Assembly: GCA_000818945.1 (NCBI GenBank)
Contig: KN805435.1
Location: 118,444 to 182,443, forward strand
Direction: 5' to 3'
Origin: Schizochytrium sp. CCTCC M209059
Lineage: Eukaryota > Sar > Bigyra > Thraustochytrida > Thraustochytriidae
DNA length: 64,000 nucleotides
Part shown: positions 29,320-39,371 of the stretch, in pieces
Layout: every line of letters begins with the position of its first letter
Position numbering within the stretch: position 1 is the stretch's first letter
Made by a program: the position numbers and the translations under genes
Notes under the pieces: model-generated
Seen by the model: only the letters and a program-made list of their open reading frames with translations
Database searches by the model: none
Told to the model about the DNA's origin: nothing

Positions 29320-32300
29320 AGCGAGAGCGACGCAGGCACCATTTTCTGGTTCTCGTGCTGCCGGCCCCCCTTCTTGCTGCGGAAAGGCGCCGTCCCTGAC
29401 GACGACGCCGATCCAGCGAGGGGGGGTCCTGCCAGCAGTGGCAGTAACAGCAGCAACGGCAGCGGCAGCAGCACCAGTCGAGGTCAGAAAAGATCAAGGA
29501 ATCAAAAGAAAGCAGCAACACATTCCACACTAAATCCAGGCGACCAGACTTACACGAACGCCTCAGCAAACACATTCTCTACGCAAAACCGCCTTCCAAA
29601 CACCCGAACATCCTCCTCGGCAACCACCGTCAGCGGGGGTGGCGGAAGTGATCCAGGTCTGTCCACCGCGCCTATCCTTTCGAGACATCAACGACATACA
29701 GACAATACAACGCAAGCACAAGCACAATCTTCACAAAGGCAGGGACCACAGAGTCAATCTAGATTCTCGAGCAGGTTCCGCTTTCCCAAGCGCGCACAGT
29801 CTGCGCCTGTGAGGGAGGAAGCAGGCGCGTCTCTTCAAGGACCTCGCCGAGCCAACGGGAAGGATACCAACTCGTCCGACGTGACACTTGACGCTGACGT
29901 TGTCGACCCAGAGCTCTCCATTGACACCGAGCCAATCGGCTTCAACGGCGAGCTCTTTCTGGAGGTTGCACCTTACGAGCAAGGCTCACGGTCACCTATT
30001 GACCAGTTCGGTCTCGCTACACCACAGGCGTACCGCGCAAACAGGCTCTCCCTACGCACAGTCGACGAGGAAGAGCTCGAGGCGTTGAATTTCCAGAGTA
30101 TGGGCGCTTGTCATGGCCGCGCCAGCGACCTTGGACCCGGAGTCTCTGGCCCGGGGTCTCGAGATGTTTCCTCCGAAGTTGATCGAGCAAAGGCGTCCAT
30201 GGTCATGTCTTTCAACAAGGCTAAGAGACTAGCCGTCGGAGACGCGCGAAGTGTCCAAGAAGGCGACGCAGTCGCCTTGAGTCCCGAGTTCGACCGGTTG
30301 GTGGTTAGCAAAATTGAGCAAGGATGGCAAGAGGCGCATCGCCAGGACAAGTCGAGTATTGAGCTCGACTTTCGGCAGCAACGGGCCATTATTGGCGAAC
30401 ACGGCTCAGTTGCCATCGCACATCTCGTTCATGACGGATGCGATATTCGCGCTCTTTCCCTTTCAGATTGCGGCGTGACCCACCGGGCCGTGTTGACCAT
30501 CGGTCAAGGCTTGCGCCAAAATTGCACGCTTGTCTCTCTCGATCTTTCACATAATGTTCTTGGCGAGCGCGGTGTGAAAAGTATCCTCATGCACTTGCGA
30601 AAGAATCATACCCTGACAACTCTCAATCTCAGCAACACCAGCATCGATGAGGAGTGCGCCCATTTACTTAGCAACCGTCTCTTGCTGTGCTCCAATGCAG
30701 TTGAGGACCTTGATTTGTCGCATAACAGCCTCAACGATCGTGCGCTAGAGGGTCTTGCGCACGCACTCGCTTGCAACTACCGTATGCGTAAGCTCAATAT
30801 TGAGGGTAACGGCGGCCCATCTCCCGTCTTTCGCATGCAGCGGCTTCACCGAAGGATAAGCGATAGCAGCGCAACCAGCTCCAACAGCAACAGCGGCGCA
30901 GGCGTCGGCACCCCAAATGGGAGCGAAGCCGAAAACGCCTCGCAAGGCTGGTCCGCCGAGGAGAGCACCATTCGCATCCAAACATATCTCGAGCGTAACA
31001 ATGTCGCGGCTGCCGTCCTCGATGACTTCTTTGCCACGCTCGCGCTTCCGAGATCGGGCTCGCAGGGATCGCGAAATGGAATTTCCGGCGGAGTCAATGG
31101 CTCGGAGAAGAAACCCGCCTCACGCAGCCAAGGGTTTCTTCGTGCCATTGGATCCGCGGCCTCTTTGAATTCACGCAAGAAAACCGACGCCGCCGAGGCC
31201 AGCACGATACAGTCCTCTTGTAACGGCGCTGGAGTCGACGCCCGAAATCATCACCAAGACAACGACGACGACGACAGCGACAGCGATGAGTATGAGCATC
31301 ACTCGTTCGGCTATGCCTACCGGGCAAAACCATTGATGAACGGAAGCAGTAGTGTTGTTGGCGACGTTGTCGGCGGCGACACCACGTCAACACCAACGCA
31401 GGACATGTCGAGCGGAGGCGGTGGCGTCGGCGGGCACAGCTCTCACTCCATCGCCAACCTTGGCAAACGGAGTTCTTCGGATGACTCGAATAAGAGCTTT
31501 GGCTGGCTGCGTCCTGACCAGCAAAGCGATAAGGCAAGCATTCTCGCTGCCGCCCTCGCGGGACCGGTATCTTCAGCCCCTGCTCCATATGCCCGAGAAC
31601 CAGGCCAACTCATGTTTGCCGATCCCTCTCGACTCAATTTTGGTTTTGCCGAAACGCGCGGGCGGCGCTTGACCATGGAAGACGTCATCCTTGTGCGTCA
31701 AAACTTTGGGGCGCGGCAATCGGACTTTCTTTTTGGTATCTTTGATGGCCACGGTGGCGTAGAATGTGCCAAATTCGCCCAGCGCTGGCTTCCCGAAGTA
31801 CTACAGAATGAACTTGCAGCCGCTCTCGATGCGCACGAAGCTGCAAATCGCGACGCTACTGTCACCATGTGCATGGCCCGAGCCTTTCGTGGGATTCAAG
31901 CCAAGTGCAGGTATCTGAACATTATGAATGGCAGCTGCGCCGTCATCGCGTACGTTTCCGGGAGAGATCTCTACGTTGCAAATCTTGGTGATTCGCGTGC
32001 GCTCCTCGTGGGGCCCGACCAGTCGACGCGTCAGCTCGGGCGCGTCATTAAGCCTCTCGATGCCGAGGAGCTCCAGCGCATCGACGAAAGCGGCGGATTC
32101 GTGTCGAGTAAAGGCCGCGTCTGCGGGATACTCGCCGTTTCGCGCGCCCTTGGCGACATCGAGTACAGTCCAATTGTGTCTTCGGAGCCAACCTTCGCGG
32201 TGCACCATTTTGACTGGTTGCCCGCCCCACCAGCCTTTGACGCAGCGCGCTACGCCTGGCTCGTCCTCGGCTGCGACGGCGTTTGGGATGTCCTCAATGC

Positions 32301-32484
32301 CTCAGACGTCGCACGCACTCTCAAGTATGTTTCTGACCCGGCGCGCGCGGCGCACAAGATCCGTACACTCGCGTTTCGCCGCGGTTCTGCGGATAACATT
32401 TCCGTTGTTTGTGTCCGCTTCGACCTTCTTTCTTCTTCTGCTGCGTCGCACGGCCGCTCTGCAACGTCCGTCGCGACTGACTGA
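29320..32484 (+). CDS. LRR-PP2C protein phosphatase, 5' end unresolved
   Basis: The frame is open from a TAA at 29317-29319 to 32484 (about 1050 codons). The order of parts is: a Ser/Gln-rich basic region, a coiled or globular region, an RNI-type LRR block (about 30440-30810, units such as LVSLDLSHNVLGERG), a Ser/Asp-rich linker, and a PP2C phosphatase domain (about 31620-32430). PP2C metal-site motifs are present: RLTMED, FGIFDGHGG, ANLGDSRALL, VSRALGD, LGCDGVWD and GSADNIS. LRR plus PP2C is the arrangement of PHLPP phosphatases and of the LRR-PP2C part of yeast adenylate cyclase. The first ATG is 30100, in frame, giving a 794-residue protein starting MGACHGRAS. The codons before it look coding, so an upstream exon or a non-ATG start is also possible. 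Confidence 0.85.
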   Translation, partial: SESDAGTIFWFSCCRPPFLLRKGAVPDDDADPARGGPASSGSNSSNGSGSSTSRGQKRSRNQKKAATHSTLNPGDQTYTNASANTFSTQNRLPNTRTSSSATTVSGGGGSDPGLSTAPILSRHQRHTDNTTQAQAQSSQRQGPQSQSRFSSRFRFPKRAQSAPVREEAGASLQGPRRANGKDTNSSDVTLDADVVDPELSIDTEPIGFNGELFLEVAPYEQGSRSPIDQFGLATPQAYRANRLSLRTVDEEELEALNFQSMGACHGRASDLGPGVSGPGSRDVSSEVDRAKASMVMSFNKAKRLAVGDARSVQEGDAVALSPEFDRLVVSKIEQGWQEAHRQDKSSIELDFRQQRAIIGEHGSVAIAHLVHDGCDIRALSLSDCGVTHRAVLTIGQGLRQNCTLVSLDLSHNVLGERGVKSILMHLRKNHTLTTLNLSNTSIDEECAHLLSNRLLLCSNAVEDLDLSHNSLNDRALEGLAHALACNYRMRKLNIEGNGGPSPVFRMQRLHRRISDSSATSSNSNSGAGVGTPNGSEAENASQGWSAEESTIRIQTYLERNNVAAAVLDDFFATLALPRSGSQGSRNGISGGVNGSEKKPASRSQGFLRAIGSAASLNSRKKTDAAEASTIQSSCNGAGVDARNHHQDNDDDDSDSDEYEHHSFGYAYRAKPLMNGSSSVVGDVVGGDTTSTPTQDMSSGGGGVGGHSSHSIANLGKRSSSDDSNKSFGWLRPDQQSDKASILAAALAGPVSSAPAPYAREPGQLMFADPSRLNFGFAETRGRRLTMEDVILVRQNFGARQSDFLFGIFDGHGGVECAKFAQRWLPEVLQNELAAALDAHEAANRDATVTMCMARAFRGIQAKCRYLNIMNGSCAVIAYVSGRDLYVANLGDSRALLVGPDQSTRQLGRVIKPLDAEELQRIDESGGFVSSKGRVCGILAVSRALGDIEYSPIVSSEPTFAVHHFDWLPAPPAFDAARYAWLVLGCDGVWDVLNASDVARTLKYVSDPARAAHKIRTLAFRRGSADNISVVCVRFDLLSSSAASHGRSATSVATD

Positions 32485-33215
32485 TTTTTCTTTCTTCCTT
32501 CCTGTCAACAACTGACTGACTTTCTGATTGCATTCATCTCCTTTTCGAGCTCTTGTCCAGCGTTTGATGTAGTAGTAGTACGTATGATCACAGCAGGGTT
32601 GTGATTTCTTTCTCTTGCGTTGCCACGGCGACTTGCCACGGCGACTTGCCAAGGCGACTTGCCGTGCTTGTTTCTCTGAAATGCCTTTGCGTACTGCGAG
32701 TTCTCATTATCGGGGCACCTGGGGGCTGCAGAGTAGATAGAGTGAAGACTTGCATCCTTGTAAAGCACATGCTTGTTTTTACAGTATCTTCTGAGAAGGT
32801 CCAAGTCTAAATAAACGAAGAACGAAATGCCAGAACAACAAGAGCGACAACAACACAACTTTCCGATCAAGGTATACAGAGTACTACTCTAGTGTCACTC
32901 GTGTTTGGGAAACAAAGAGGAAAGTTCTTCTTAGGACTTTGATCGAACATTTCCTTCGCGACTTGAAACTACACCACTACCACTAAAGTCTTCGGCTTAG
33001 ACCTCAAGCCTATATCTCGAAAGATTTTGATTCTGACTTGTATACCTCGCTTTTTCCTTTACTTTGTCCGTCGCGGTGGCGTAAAAGAGGCAAGATATAG
33101 GCTTAGCCTGTAGCAACATGGTGTTGCTATTTTCATTCATTTCACCATGGCATCATCATAACATAACACAACGTCGCGCGAGCATTGCGCGAGGCGAGGG
33201 ACGCAGGTCGTACCC
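32485..33215. other. Intergenic region with 13-base minisatellite
   Basis: Spacer between the LRR-PP2C stop and the syntaxin start. It contains three tandem copies of a 13-base unit (ttgccacggcgac) at 32620-32658, the last with one change. The rest is lower in GC and holds no recognisable gene. Confidence 0.6.
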
Positions 33216-34379
33216 ATGGATGTCACGGAAAACTTTTGGGCGGCGGTAGACCGCGCCGAGACAGCACTACAGCGCCGCGCGGCACGAAGGCCGCCCGAGA
33301 CAACGAGCCAGGGCCAAGATGCTGCTGGCACGGGTCGGCGATCCTTTGCTGCGGACTCGCTCGAGTCACTCCGCAAGCTCGTCGGCGCGCAGGAGACCAT
33401 TGCGCAGGTAGCAGAAGCATACGCGACGTTCACGTACTCCGCGTCGTCCGCCTCGGCCCGAGGGCTCACTGATCGTGAACGGGACGCCTTTGACGCCAGA
33501 CTTGCAAGCGTCGTAGGCGACGAACGTGCCAAGGTGGACGCCCTGCGGGATGCCGTCCAGGCCATGGGCGCAGCGAGACCGGACTCCGCGCTTGCGCACC
33601 AGCAAGCAGTTGTGCACCGTTTGTACGAGATTCTTCAAAATATCACCAAAGCCTCTGGCGAGCTCCAGCTGCTTCGCCTGCGACATACCACATCGTCGCG
33701 CACAGCGCTCTACGCTTCAGCGGCAGATGACGACAGTGACGCACTCAAGACACATGCTCGAGAACAGGACGAAGCGCGAATCGCTCGTCTTGTTAAAATG
33801 GCACAGCAGAGCACTTCGTTCGATCCAGATGCTGATGATGACCTTGACATGAAAATGTATGATGCACAGAACCGTGCACTGCGCCATCGTCGCCGTAAGC
33901 GCGTTATTGAGGAGCCACAGGAGGATCAGGATCGCAGGAGCCTCGAGGCAAATCCGGCACACGATGTAGACACGGCACGAAATGACAGCCGCGCGGCCTT
34001 AGGCCTCGATGTCGCGGACGCGAGCGATCATGAGGATATGATGGAACAAGCACCCGACCAAGCCCTACTGCAAGCTCTGGAATCAGAACAAACAGCGTTG
34101 CAATCTCGGCTTGACAGCGAGTTGGAAGCCGTGAAAAAGGCTGAAACGCAGATGAATGAATTCTCGCAAATGCTCTCATTCTTTAATGACAAGATTGTGG
34201 AGCAGAGCGAATTCGTGGATAACATTTTCAAGGATGTGCAGACAAGCACCGTTTTCATGGACATGTCAACCGAGCAGCTTCTCAGTGCAAAGAGCCACAG
34301 CTCCAATTTTCGCCGAAATGTCATTCTGTTCTTTGCCATCGCGTCGGGACTCTTGCTTCTACTTGACGCCATGGACTGA
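33216..34379 (+). CDS. Syntaxin-18-like Qa-SNARE
   Basis: Syntaxin-18/Ufe1 is the ER Qa-SNARE for retrograde Golgi-to-ER fusion. The 387-residue product has a helical N-terminal part, an acidic linker (about residues 195-280), and a SNARE motif at about 285-345. A tail-anchor helix follows (NVILFFAIASGLLLLLDAM), ending one residue after it. The zero-layer Gln is in the TEQLLSA/VEQSEFVD region. The C-terminal anchor closely resembles the LLFLDWYD end of syntaxin-18. The start at 33216 (MDVTENFWAAVD) is the first in-frame ATG. It converges with the 907-residue membrane protein gene (249 bases between stops). Confidence 0.8.
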   Translation: MDVTENFWAAVDRAETALQRRAARRPPETTSQGQDAAGTGRRSFAADSLESLRKLVGAQETIAQVAEAYATFTYSASSASARGLTDRERDAFDARLASVVGDERAKVDALRDAVQAMGAARPDSALAHQQAVVHRLYEILQNITKASGELQLLRLRHTTSSRTALYASAADDDSDALKTHAREQDEARIARLVKMAQQSTSFDPDADDDLDMKMYDAQNRALRHRRRKRVIEEPQEDQDRRSLEANPAHDVDTARNDSRAALGLDVADASDHEDMMEQAPDQALLQALESEQTALQSRLDSELEAVKKAETQMNEFSQMLSFFNDKIVEQSEFVDNIFKDVQTSTVFMDMSTEQLLSAKSHSSNFRRNVILFFAIASGLLLLLDAMD

Positions 34380-34628
34380 CTGTAAAAAGAAGAAGCAGAA
34401 GATCACCAAAGAAGACAAAGAAGCTTGTGAAAGCTTTGTTGGTCAAGTCTGGGGGTCAAAGTCGTTGACACGCCTTTTAGCTGCCAGCTTGATTTCGCAG
34501 ACGCGCAGATATTCGAGTCGAGTCAAACGCGAGGGATGAGACCAACGATTGGATGTGCACCCAATTTTGAGCCTTTCCATCATAGAATATACCTTTACAT
34601 GTAATTCACAACTGTTGTCTTTGTTTTT

Positions 34629-37352
34629 TTAGGGCGATCGCCCATCCTCGAAAAGAGAAGACGAACTCCGAAGCCGACGCAAATTAAATAGGAGCTGCGC
34701 GTTGGCCTGATTCATCGTCGTTCGCGCAGCCACCTCCGCGGTGACATCGTGAATGCCCACAGGCGCGAAATCGGAAGGACTTGTTGGACTGTTCATGCCA
34801 TCGTCTTCCTCGGGGCCCTCCGGATGGTAATCTCCATAGCGCTGCTCATACTTATCCGGTAGAAAAAAACGCCCATGTCTTCGGCTTTCACGTTCGAGCT
34901 CATCTTGTTCGCACTGCCAGGAGGAGGCGGCATGGTCTCCATGGCTGCTATCCTCGTTCGAAAGCCCAGGACTCAGCGACCGCGTCAATAACGTGCTCGC
35001 CGAGCTACTCGATATCGGAGACGCGAGCTTGCTCAAGGCGTGATCGACCTGATTCCCTGCCTCAACAAGCGTGGGAAGCAGACGCGATTTACCTAGGCTC
35101 CTTTGCGTGTGACTAACGACGGCACTTCCCTCTTCATCTTGGTACTTTCGGTCTCGTTTATGTCGTTCGACTTCTTGTTGCCTTTGCTCCTCTTGTCGTC
35201 TTTGTCTTTGCTCCTGAGATTCTTGCCAGCGGCGACGCAGTGACGCCGACGTGGCAGAGAGCGACGAGGAAGAAGAGGAGTGCGATAAAAGGCTGTGCCG
35301 GTGTCCGTGCTCGCTTGTGTGGGGCATAGGTGGCGCAGCGATGGCCTCATCATCAACGTCGTTGCTAACCTCATCAAAGCGGGAAGCACCGCGCACGCCG
35401 GCTGCTTGCGCAATGGCCTCGCTGCGAGCCTTGACTCGTTCGTGGTACTCCACGAGCGGCTGAGGCGGTGGCGGGATCACCCGAAGGACCGTGTACCCCT
35501 TGCGCGTATATCCAGTAGCCTTTGTGGGTGTGAGAAGGTTGCCCATAATAGGCAGCTTGAAGAGAATAAAGGGCATCGCAGTGAGGCCGTAGGTTGTGCT
35601 GAGCCAATACAGGGTGGCGCGTAGCTGCCAGCCGCGGAGCTCGAGCCCAAAATACGCCAAGGCGCCGAGCGCAAGAACTGTGCACACAGCAAAGGTGTCC
35701 CACCAAAACAGATTGCGTAAGCGTCCGCCGCGACCAAGACGCACCTTGGCGCGTAAGGCAGCCTGATTTCGATCTGTACGCGCCTCATCAAGCAGATGGG
35801 CGTCGCGAGGATCATTGACAGCGCGGCAAGGTTCCGAGTAAGGCAGAATGAAGAATGTGAGCCAAACAATGACGATCTGCACCGCAAAAAAGATCGCGTC
35901 AGAGTATTCCTTGATCATAGGGCCCTCTGTTGCACAAGTAGGGATCTCGCGATTGGCGCACCAGAAATACGCAAAGGCCCCGCGAATGAGATTCAGGCAG
36001 CCTTGGGAAAAAAACTTGGCCGATTGAAAGCCAACGATGAATTGCGAGAGCTGAAACTCGTCACGTTTGTCATGAAGAATGAAGACAAAGAACCACCACA
36101 ACATGCCAACACCAGGAATAAGGCCAACAAACTGCAAGACAATGTACCATGGACTGCGCAGCATGCGCCAAAAGCTGCGATCAAAAGGCGCCAACGTGTA
36201 GAGAACCCAAGCGCGCACCCCTCGTGCTGTACGACGAATGGTTGTACGTTTGGGCCGAGCAAAACACATGCTGTTGCGCTGGCGACGTTTGCTCCTCCGC
36301 ATCCAGCGGCGACGCCACCTCCAGCATAGACGACGTGCCTGACCCGCACGACGAGCAATGAGTCGACGAGTCATCACCGTTGGGCTGCTGTTCCGCACAG
36401 TCTTTGCCGACAGCGAGAAGCCCTCGGATCGAGGTGCGTCGCTGCTCGAATCCACCTCGGACAGCGTCTCCGAGTCGGTGTCTTCATCTTCCTCCACGTC
36501 ATCCTCGTCCTCGTCATCTTCATCCTCGTCTGCTTCGATATGATTTTCGTCTCGGTCGTCATCGTCTTCTTCGTCATCATCGTCGTCCTCGTCAAAGTCT
36601 GAGGCAAAGTCTTCTTCCTCGTCATCATCTACATCCTCCATGAGAGAGTCGAGTACCTGATCAATTTCAAGTTCGGCAGAATCCTCAGCATCATCATCTT
36701 TGGCATCTTGGAGTAGTCGCCTTCCCGAGCGGCGACGCGCAAAAGCTGCCTCCGAGGGTCGACGCCGGCGTGGCGTCCGTTTGGCCCGGTAGGACCGAAT
36801 ATATTCATTTGTTTTTGTAAAAAGTGCCAGTTTGATGTCGGGGAGAAGAACGTCGACAAAGTCATCAATCGTACTTTGGATGCGTAGTGGCATATATGGG
36901 TCTTTGACCAGTCCTTTGAACTTTTCGCCGACCATATCCATTTGTTGGTCAAGGAAGCCTTCCACTCGCGTCTGCAAACTCTCTTGCAATGCTGCAGACT
37001 GCTTTTCCATAAAGCTCGCAGCAAGCTGAGGAACAATGGTAGCGCCTGCGGTGAGGCTACGCAAAATAAGCATACCAAGGCTCACCTTGGTGATGATGTA
37101 TCTCCCCAACGAGACATGGGCCGCCACGAAGGTGCGCCAGATATTCCCCCTTTCATGCAACTTGCGCCAGTACCTGCCGCCGTGTATTTCACTGGTTCTC
37201 TTGGTCGACCTCCACAGCAGACCAATGTACAAGCTCAACACCACGTGGTACCAGCGCAGGCCCTTTTGCTGCCTCGCGAGGCTGCGCCCGACGACCTGGA
37301 GTACCTGCCTCCTGGAGACGCCGAGGCTCCGGACGAGTCCGCTGACCCTCAT
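34629..37352 (-). CDS. Multi-pass membrane protein with acidic linker, unknown family
   Basis: The 907-residue product is not recognised. From the N-terminus: one or two weakly hydrophobic segments within residues 35-110, a helical region (about 115-190), a long Asp/Glu-rich linker (about 235-305), and a basic Arg-rich stretch (about 330-380). A membrane core with about five to six hydrophobic segments follows at residues 395-610; it includes FVGLIPGVGMLWWFFVF, VQIVIVWLTFFILPYS, FAVCTVLALGALAYF and TTYGLTAMPFILF. The C-terminal 280 residues are hydrophilic and Gln/Ser/Arg-rich, probably cytosolic. Trp- and Cys-containing loops (YFWCANREIPTCATEG) may be disulphide-bonded. ATG at 37352 is the first in frame. 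It could be a channel, scramblase or scaffold; nothing in the sequence decides. Confidence 0.75.
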   Translation of the reverse strand: MRVSGLVRSLGVSRRQVLQVVGRSLARQQKGLRWYHVVLSLYIGLLWRSTKRTSEIHGGRYWRKLHERGNIWRTFVAAHVSLGRYIITKVSLGMLILRSLTAGATIVPQLAASFMEKQSAALQESLQTRVEGFLDQQMDMVGEKFKGLVKDPYMPLRIQSTIDDFVDVLLPDIKLALFTKTNEYIRSYRAKRTPRRRRPSEAAFARRRSGRRLLQDAKDDDAEDSAELEIDQVLDSLMEDVDDDEEEDFASDFDEDDDDDEEDDDDRDENHIEADEDEDDEDEDDVEEDEDTDSETLSEVDSSSDAPRSEGFSLSAKTVRNSSPTVMTRRLIARRAGQARRLCWRWRRRWMRRSKRRQRNSMCFARPKRTTIRRTARGVRAWVLYTLAPFDRSFWRMLRSPWYIVLQFVGLIPGVGMLWWFFVFILHDKRDEFQLSQFIVGFQSAKFFSQGCLNLIRGAFAYFWCANREIPTCATEGPMIKEYSDAIFFAVQIVIVWLTFFILPYSEPCRAVNDPRDAHLLDEARTDRNQAALRAKVRLGRGGRLRNLFWWDTFAVCTVLALGALAYFGLELRGWQLRATLYWLSTTYGLTAMPFILFKLPIMGNLLTPTKATGYTRKGYTVLRVIPPPPQPLVEYHERVKARSEAIAQAAGVRGASRFDEVSNDVDDEAIAAPPMPHTSEHGHRHSLLSHSSSSSSLSATSASLRRRWQESQEQRQRRQEEQRQQEVERHKRDRKYQDEEGSAVVSHTQRSLGKSRLLPTLVEAGNQVDHALSKLASPISSSSASTLLTRSLSPGLSNEDSSHGDHAASSWQCEQDELERESRRHGRFFLPDKYEQRYGDYHPEGPEEDDGMNSPTSPSDFAPVGIHDVTAEVAARTTMNQANAQLLFNLRRLRSSSSLFEDGRSP

Positions 37353-38078
37353 GTTCCGCCAGCGACGCGAACCTGATCGGCTGAGCGTGGGCCGGCCAGG
37401 CCAGGCCAGGCCAGCAAGCGTGTGTCAGGACCGAGGCCCGGGCTCGGCCCCGTGTCGGTGCTACCCGCTCACCCGCTCGCTCGCGGCACTGTGCGGAGCG
37501 TGCGGCCTCGCGGGCATCCAACCTTGGTTGGGGTTTGCGAGTCTCACGATTCGACGACCCGAAATATGCCTTTTAGGGCCCCTTCTTGGAGAGATAAGAA
37601 GTGTTCGCATTCAACGGCTCCTTCGCTTCGCTGGCCCTTTTCTTTTCACGGAGGCACGCCATGCATGGAATGGAGTAAAATCGACAACTTGCCGTCGGAT
37701 CGCAAGACAGACAATACAATACAGAACAAGACGAGACAAGACACGAAGAGACTCTCCCTAAGGCTGTCAGGCAGGGCAGACTGCTTTGTGGCTTGGAGTT
37801 CATTTTCTTGCTTTGCTCGCTAACCGGTTGGCGCCAGACACTTTGGGAGGGTTTGTCAATGCGCAAGTAAACAGCAAAGACCTGGAGCGCGGGGGGAAAG
37901 CGTGCGCCCTGATCCTCTTTGAACTGACACTACACTCCACCACACTATCTCGCTCTCAGAGCTTGTGGTCTCCGTTCCGTTCGTGGTCTCAGGCCTTGCA
38001 AATTTTTCTCGCTTGCTCGCTCGCTCACTCGCTCGCGGCCAGCCAGCACCTTGTCGCAGCGTGATCTAAGGAAACACC
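37353..38078. other. Divergent intergenic region
   Basis: Spacer between the 907-residue membrane protein (-) and the PP1-like gene (+), holding both promoters. It contains imperfect ggcca repeats near 37390-37415 and a cgct-rich stretch near 38010-38035. No gene is supported. Confidence 0.5.
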
Positions 38079-39137
38079 ATGGCATTGCCAGCCACTCACA
38101 CAGAGACGAAGACGAACGCGCAAGGAGAGGGCTGGGCCGGAGCCGCTGCAGGGGAGAAGCAGTATCCTACATTTCAGCTGACTCCCGAAGAGGACGCGCG
38201 AGCAGAAACGATCATCAAAAAATGTCTTTCATTCAAGTTTGACAGATGCGATAATCTTGGAGTAGAAACCGATGAAGCCGAGGCCCTTTGGCTCATGGCC
38301 AAAAGCGAGCTAGCTATGCTATCGCAACCATCATTATTGCGGCTCCGTGCGCCCATCAGGATAGTTGGCGATATCCACGGTCAATATGTGGATCTTTTGC
38401 GAGCCTTTGAGCTTGGGGGCTATCCCCCAAACGAGAGCTATCTTTTCCTAGGCGACTACATTGACCGCGGGCGCAATGGAATTGAATGCATGATGCTTCT
38501 TCTTGCCCTTAAAGTGCGCTTTCCCAACCACATTTTCCTCTTGCGCGGTAATCACGAAAGCGAGTCGATCAACAGGGTGTACGGTTTCTTTGCTGAATGC
38601 AAGAGAAGGTTAACGACGAAGTGCTGGGAAGCGTGCAATGCTGTTTTCGCAACCATGCCCATTGCGGCTGTGATTGAAGAAAAGGTTTTTTGCATTCACG
38701 GGGGCCTGTCGCCGTTGCTGGAGGATCTTTCACAGATTGAGAATTTGAGACGACCTCTTCAAATCCCGCCGCGAGGGATGCTCATTGATTTTCTCTGGAG
38801 CGACCCCGACGCGGATGTGCGTGGGTGGGCAGAGAGCGACCGCGGCATTTCATATAATTTCGGGGCCGACGTGCTCAAGAGCTTTCTGCGCAAGTACAAG
38901 TTCGATCTTTTGGTGCGTGCACACCAGGTCGTGGAAGCAGGTTACGAGCTTTTTGCGGACCGTCAACTCGTAACGCTTTTCAGCGCACCCAACTATTGCG
39001 GAGAATTTGACAATGCAGGGGCCATCATGGTTGTCGAAAGCGACCTTCGCTGTCGGTTTCTGATCATTGCGCCACGGCTCAAGAACGGCTTTCACTACTC
39101 ATACGATGGCAGACCCAAGACCCCTGTTTTTGATTGA
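38079..39137 (+). CDS. PP1-like Ser/Thr protein phosphatase
   Basis: A metal-dependent phosphatase catalytic subunit of the PPP family, cytosolic or nuclear. The 352-residue product has all PPP motifs: GDIHGQY, GDYIDRG, LRGNHE, HGGLSP and RAHQVVEAGYE, then SAPNYCGEFDNAGA, the PP1-type beta12-13 loop. It is closest to PP1, but differs from the highly conserved PP1 core: GDYIDRGRNGIE replaces GDYVDRGKQSLE, and the N-terminal 70 residues are extended. The C-terminus keeps a GRPKTP motif, the place of the CDK-phosphorylated Thr in PP1. It is probably a diverged second PP1 paralogue. ATG at 38079. Confidence 0.92.
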   Translation: MALPATHTETKTNAQGEGWAGAAAGEKQYPTFQLTPEEDARAETIIKKCLSFKFDRCDNLGVETDEAEALWLMAKSELAMLSQPSLLRLRAPIRIVGDIHGQYVDLLRAFELGGYPPNESYLFLGDYIDRGRNGIECMMLLLALKVRFPNHIFLLRGNHESESINRVYGFFAECKRRLTTKCWEACNAVFATMPIAAVIEEKVFCIHGGLSPLLEDLSQIENLRRPLQIPPRGMLIDFLWSDPDADVRGWAESDRGISYNFGADVLKSFLRKYKFDLLVRAHQVVEAGYELFADRQLVTLFSAPNYCGEFDNAGAIMVVESDLRCRFLIIAPRLKNGFHYSYDGRPKTPVFD

Positions 39138-39371
39138 CGATCGAATTTCATTTTTGGTCCTTCTCCTATCTTGGTCTTTTCTGTTCTTTCGGCTATTTTC
39201 CTTCCTTTATTCCTTCATTCCTTTCTTTCTTTTCTCCTGTGTATAGATAGGCCTAGCCTTCGTGGTACTTTTGCAATAAGAATAAAAGGCTTGTATTAGA
39301 ATAACTGAATCTGTAAGTTCTCACCATCGTCATGCGAGGTCGGTCTAGGTACATTCGACCGCTACATCTCT

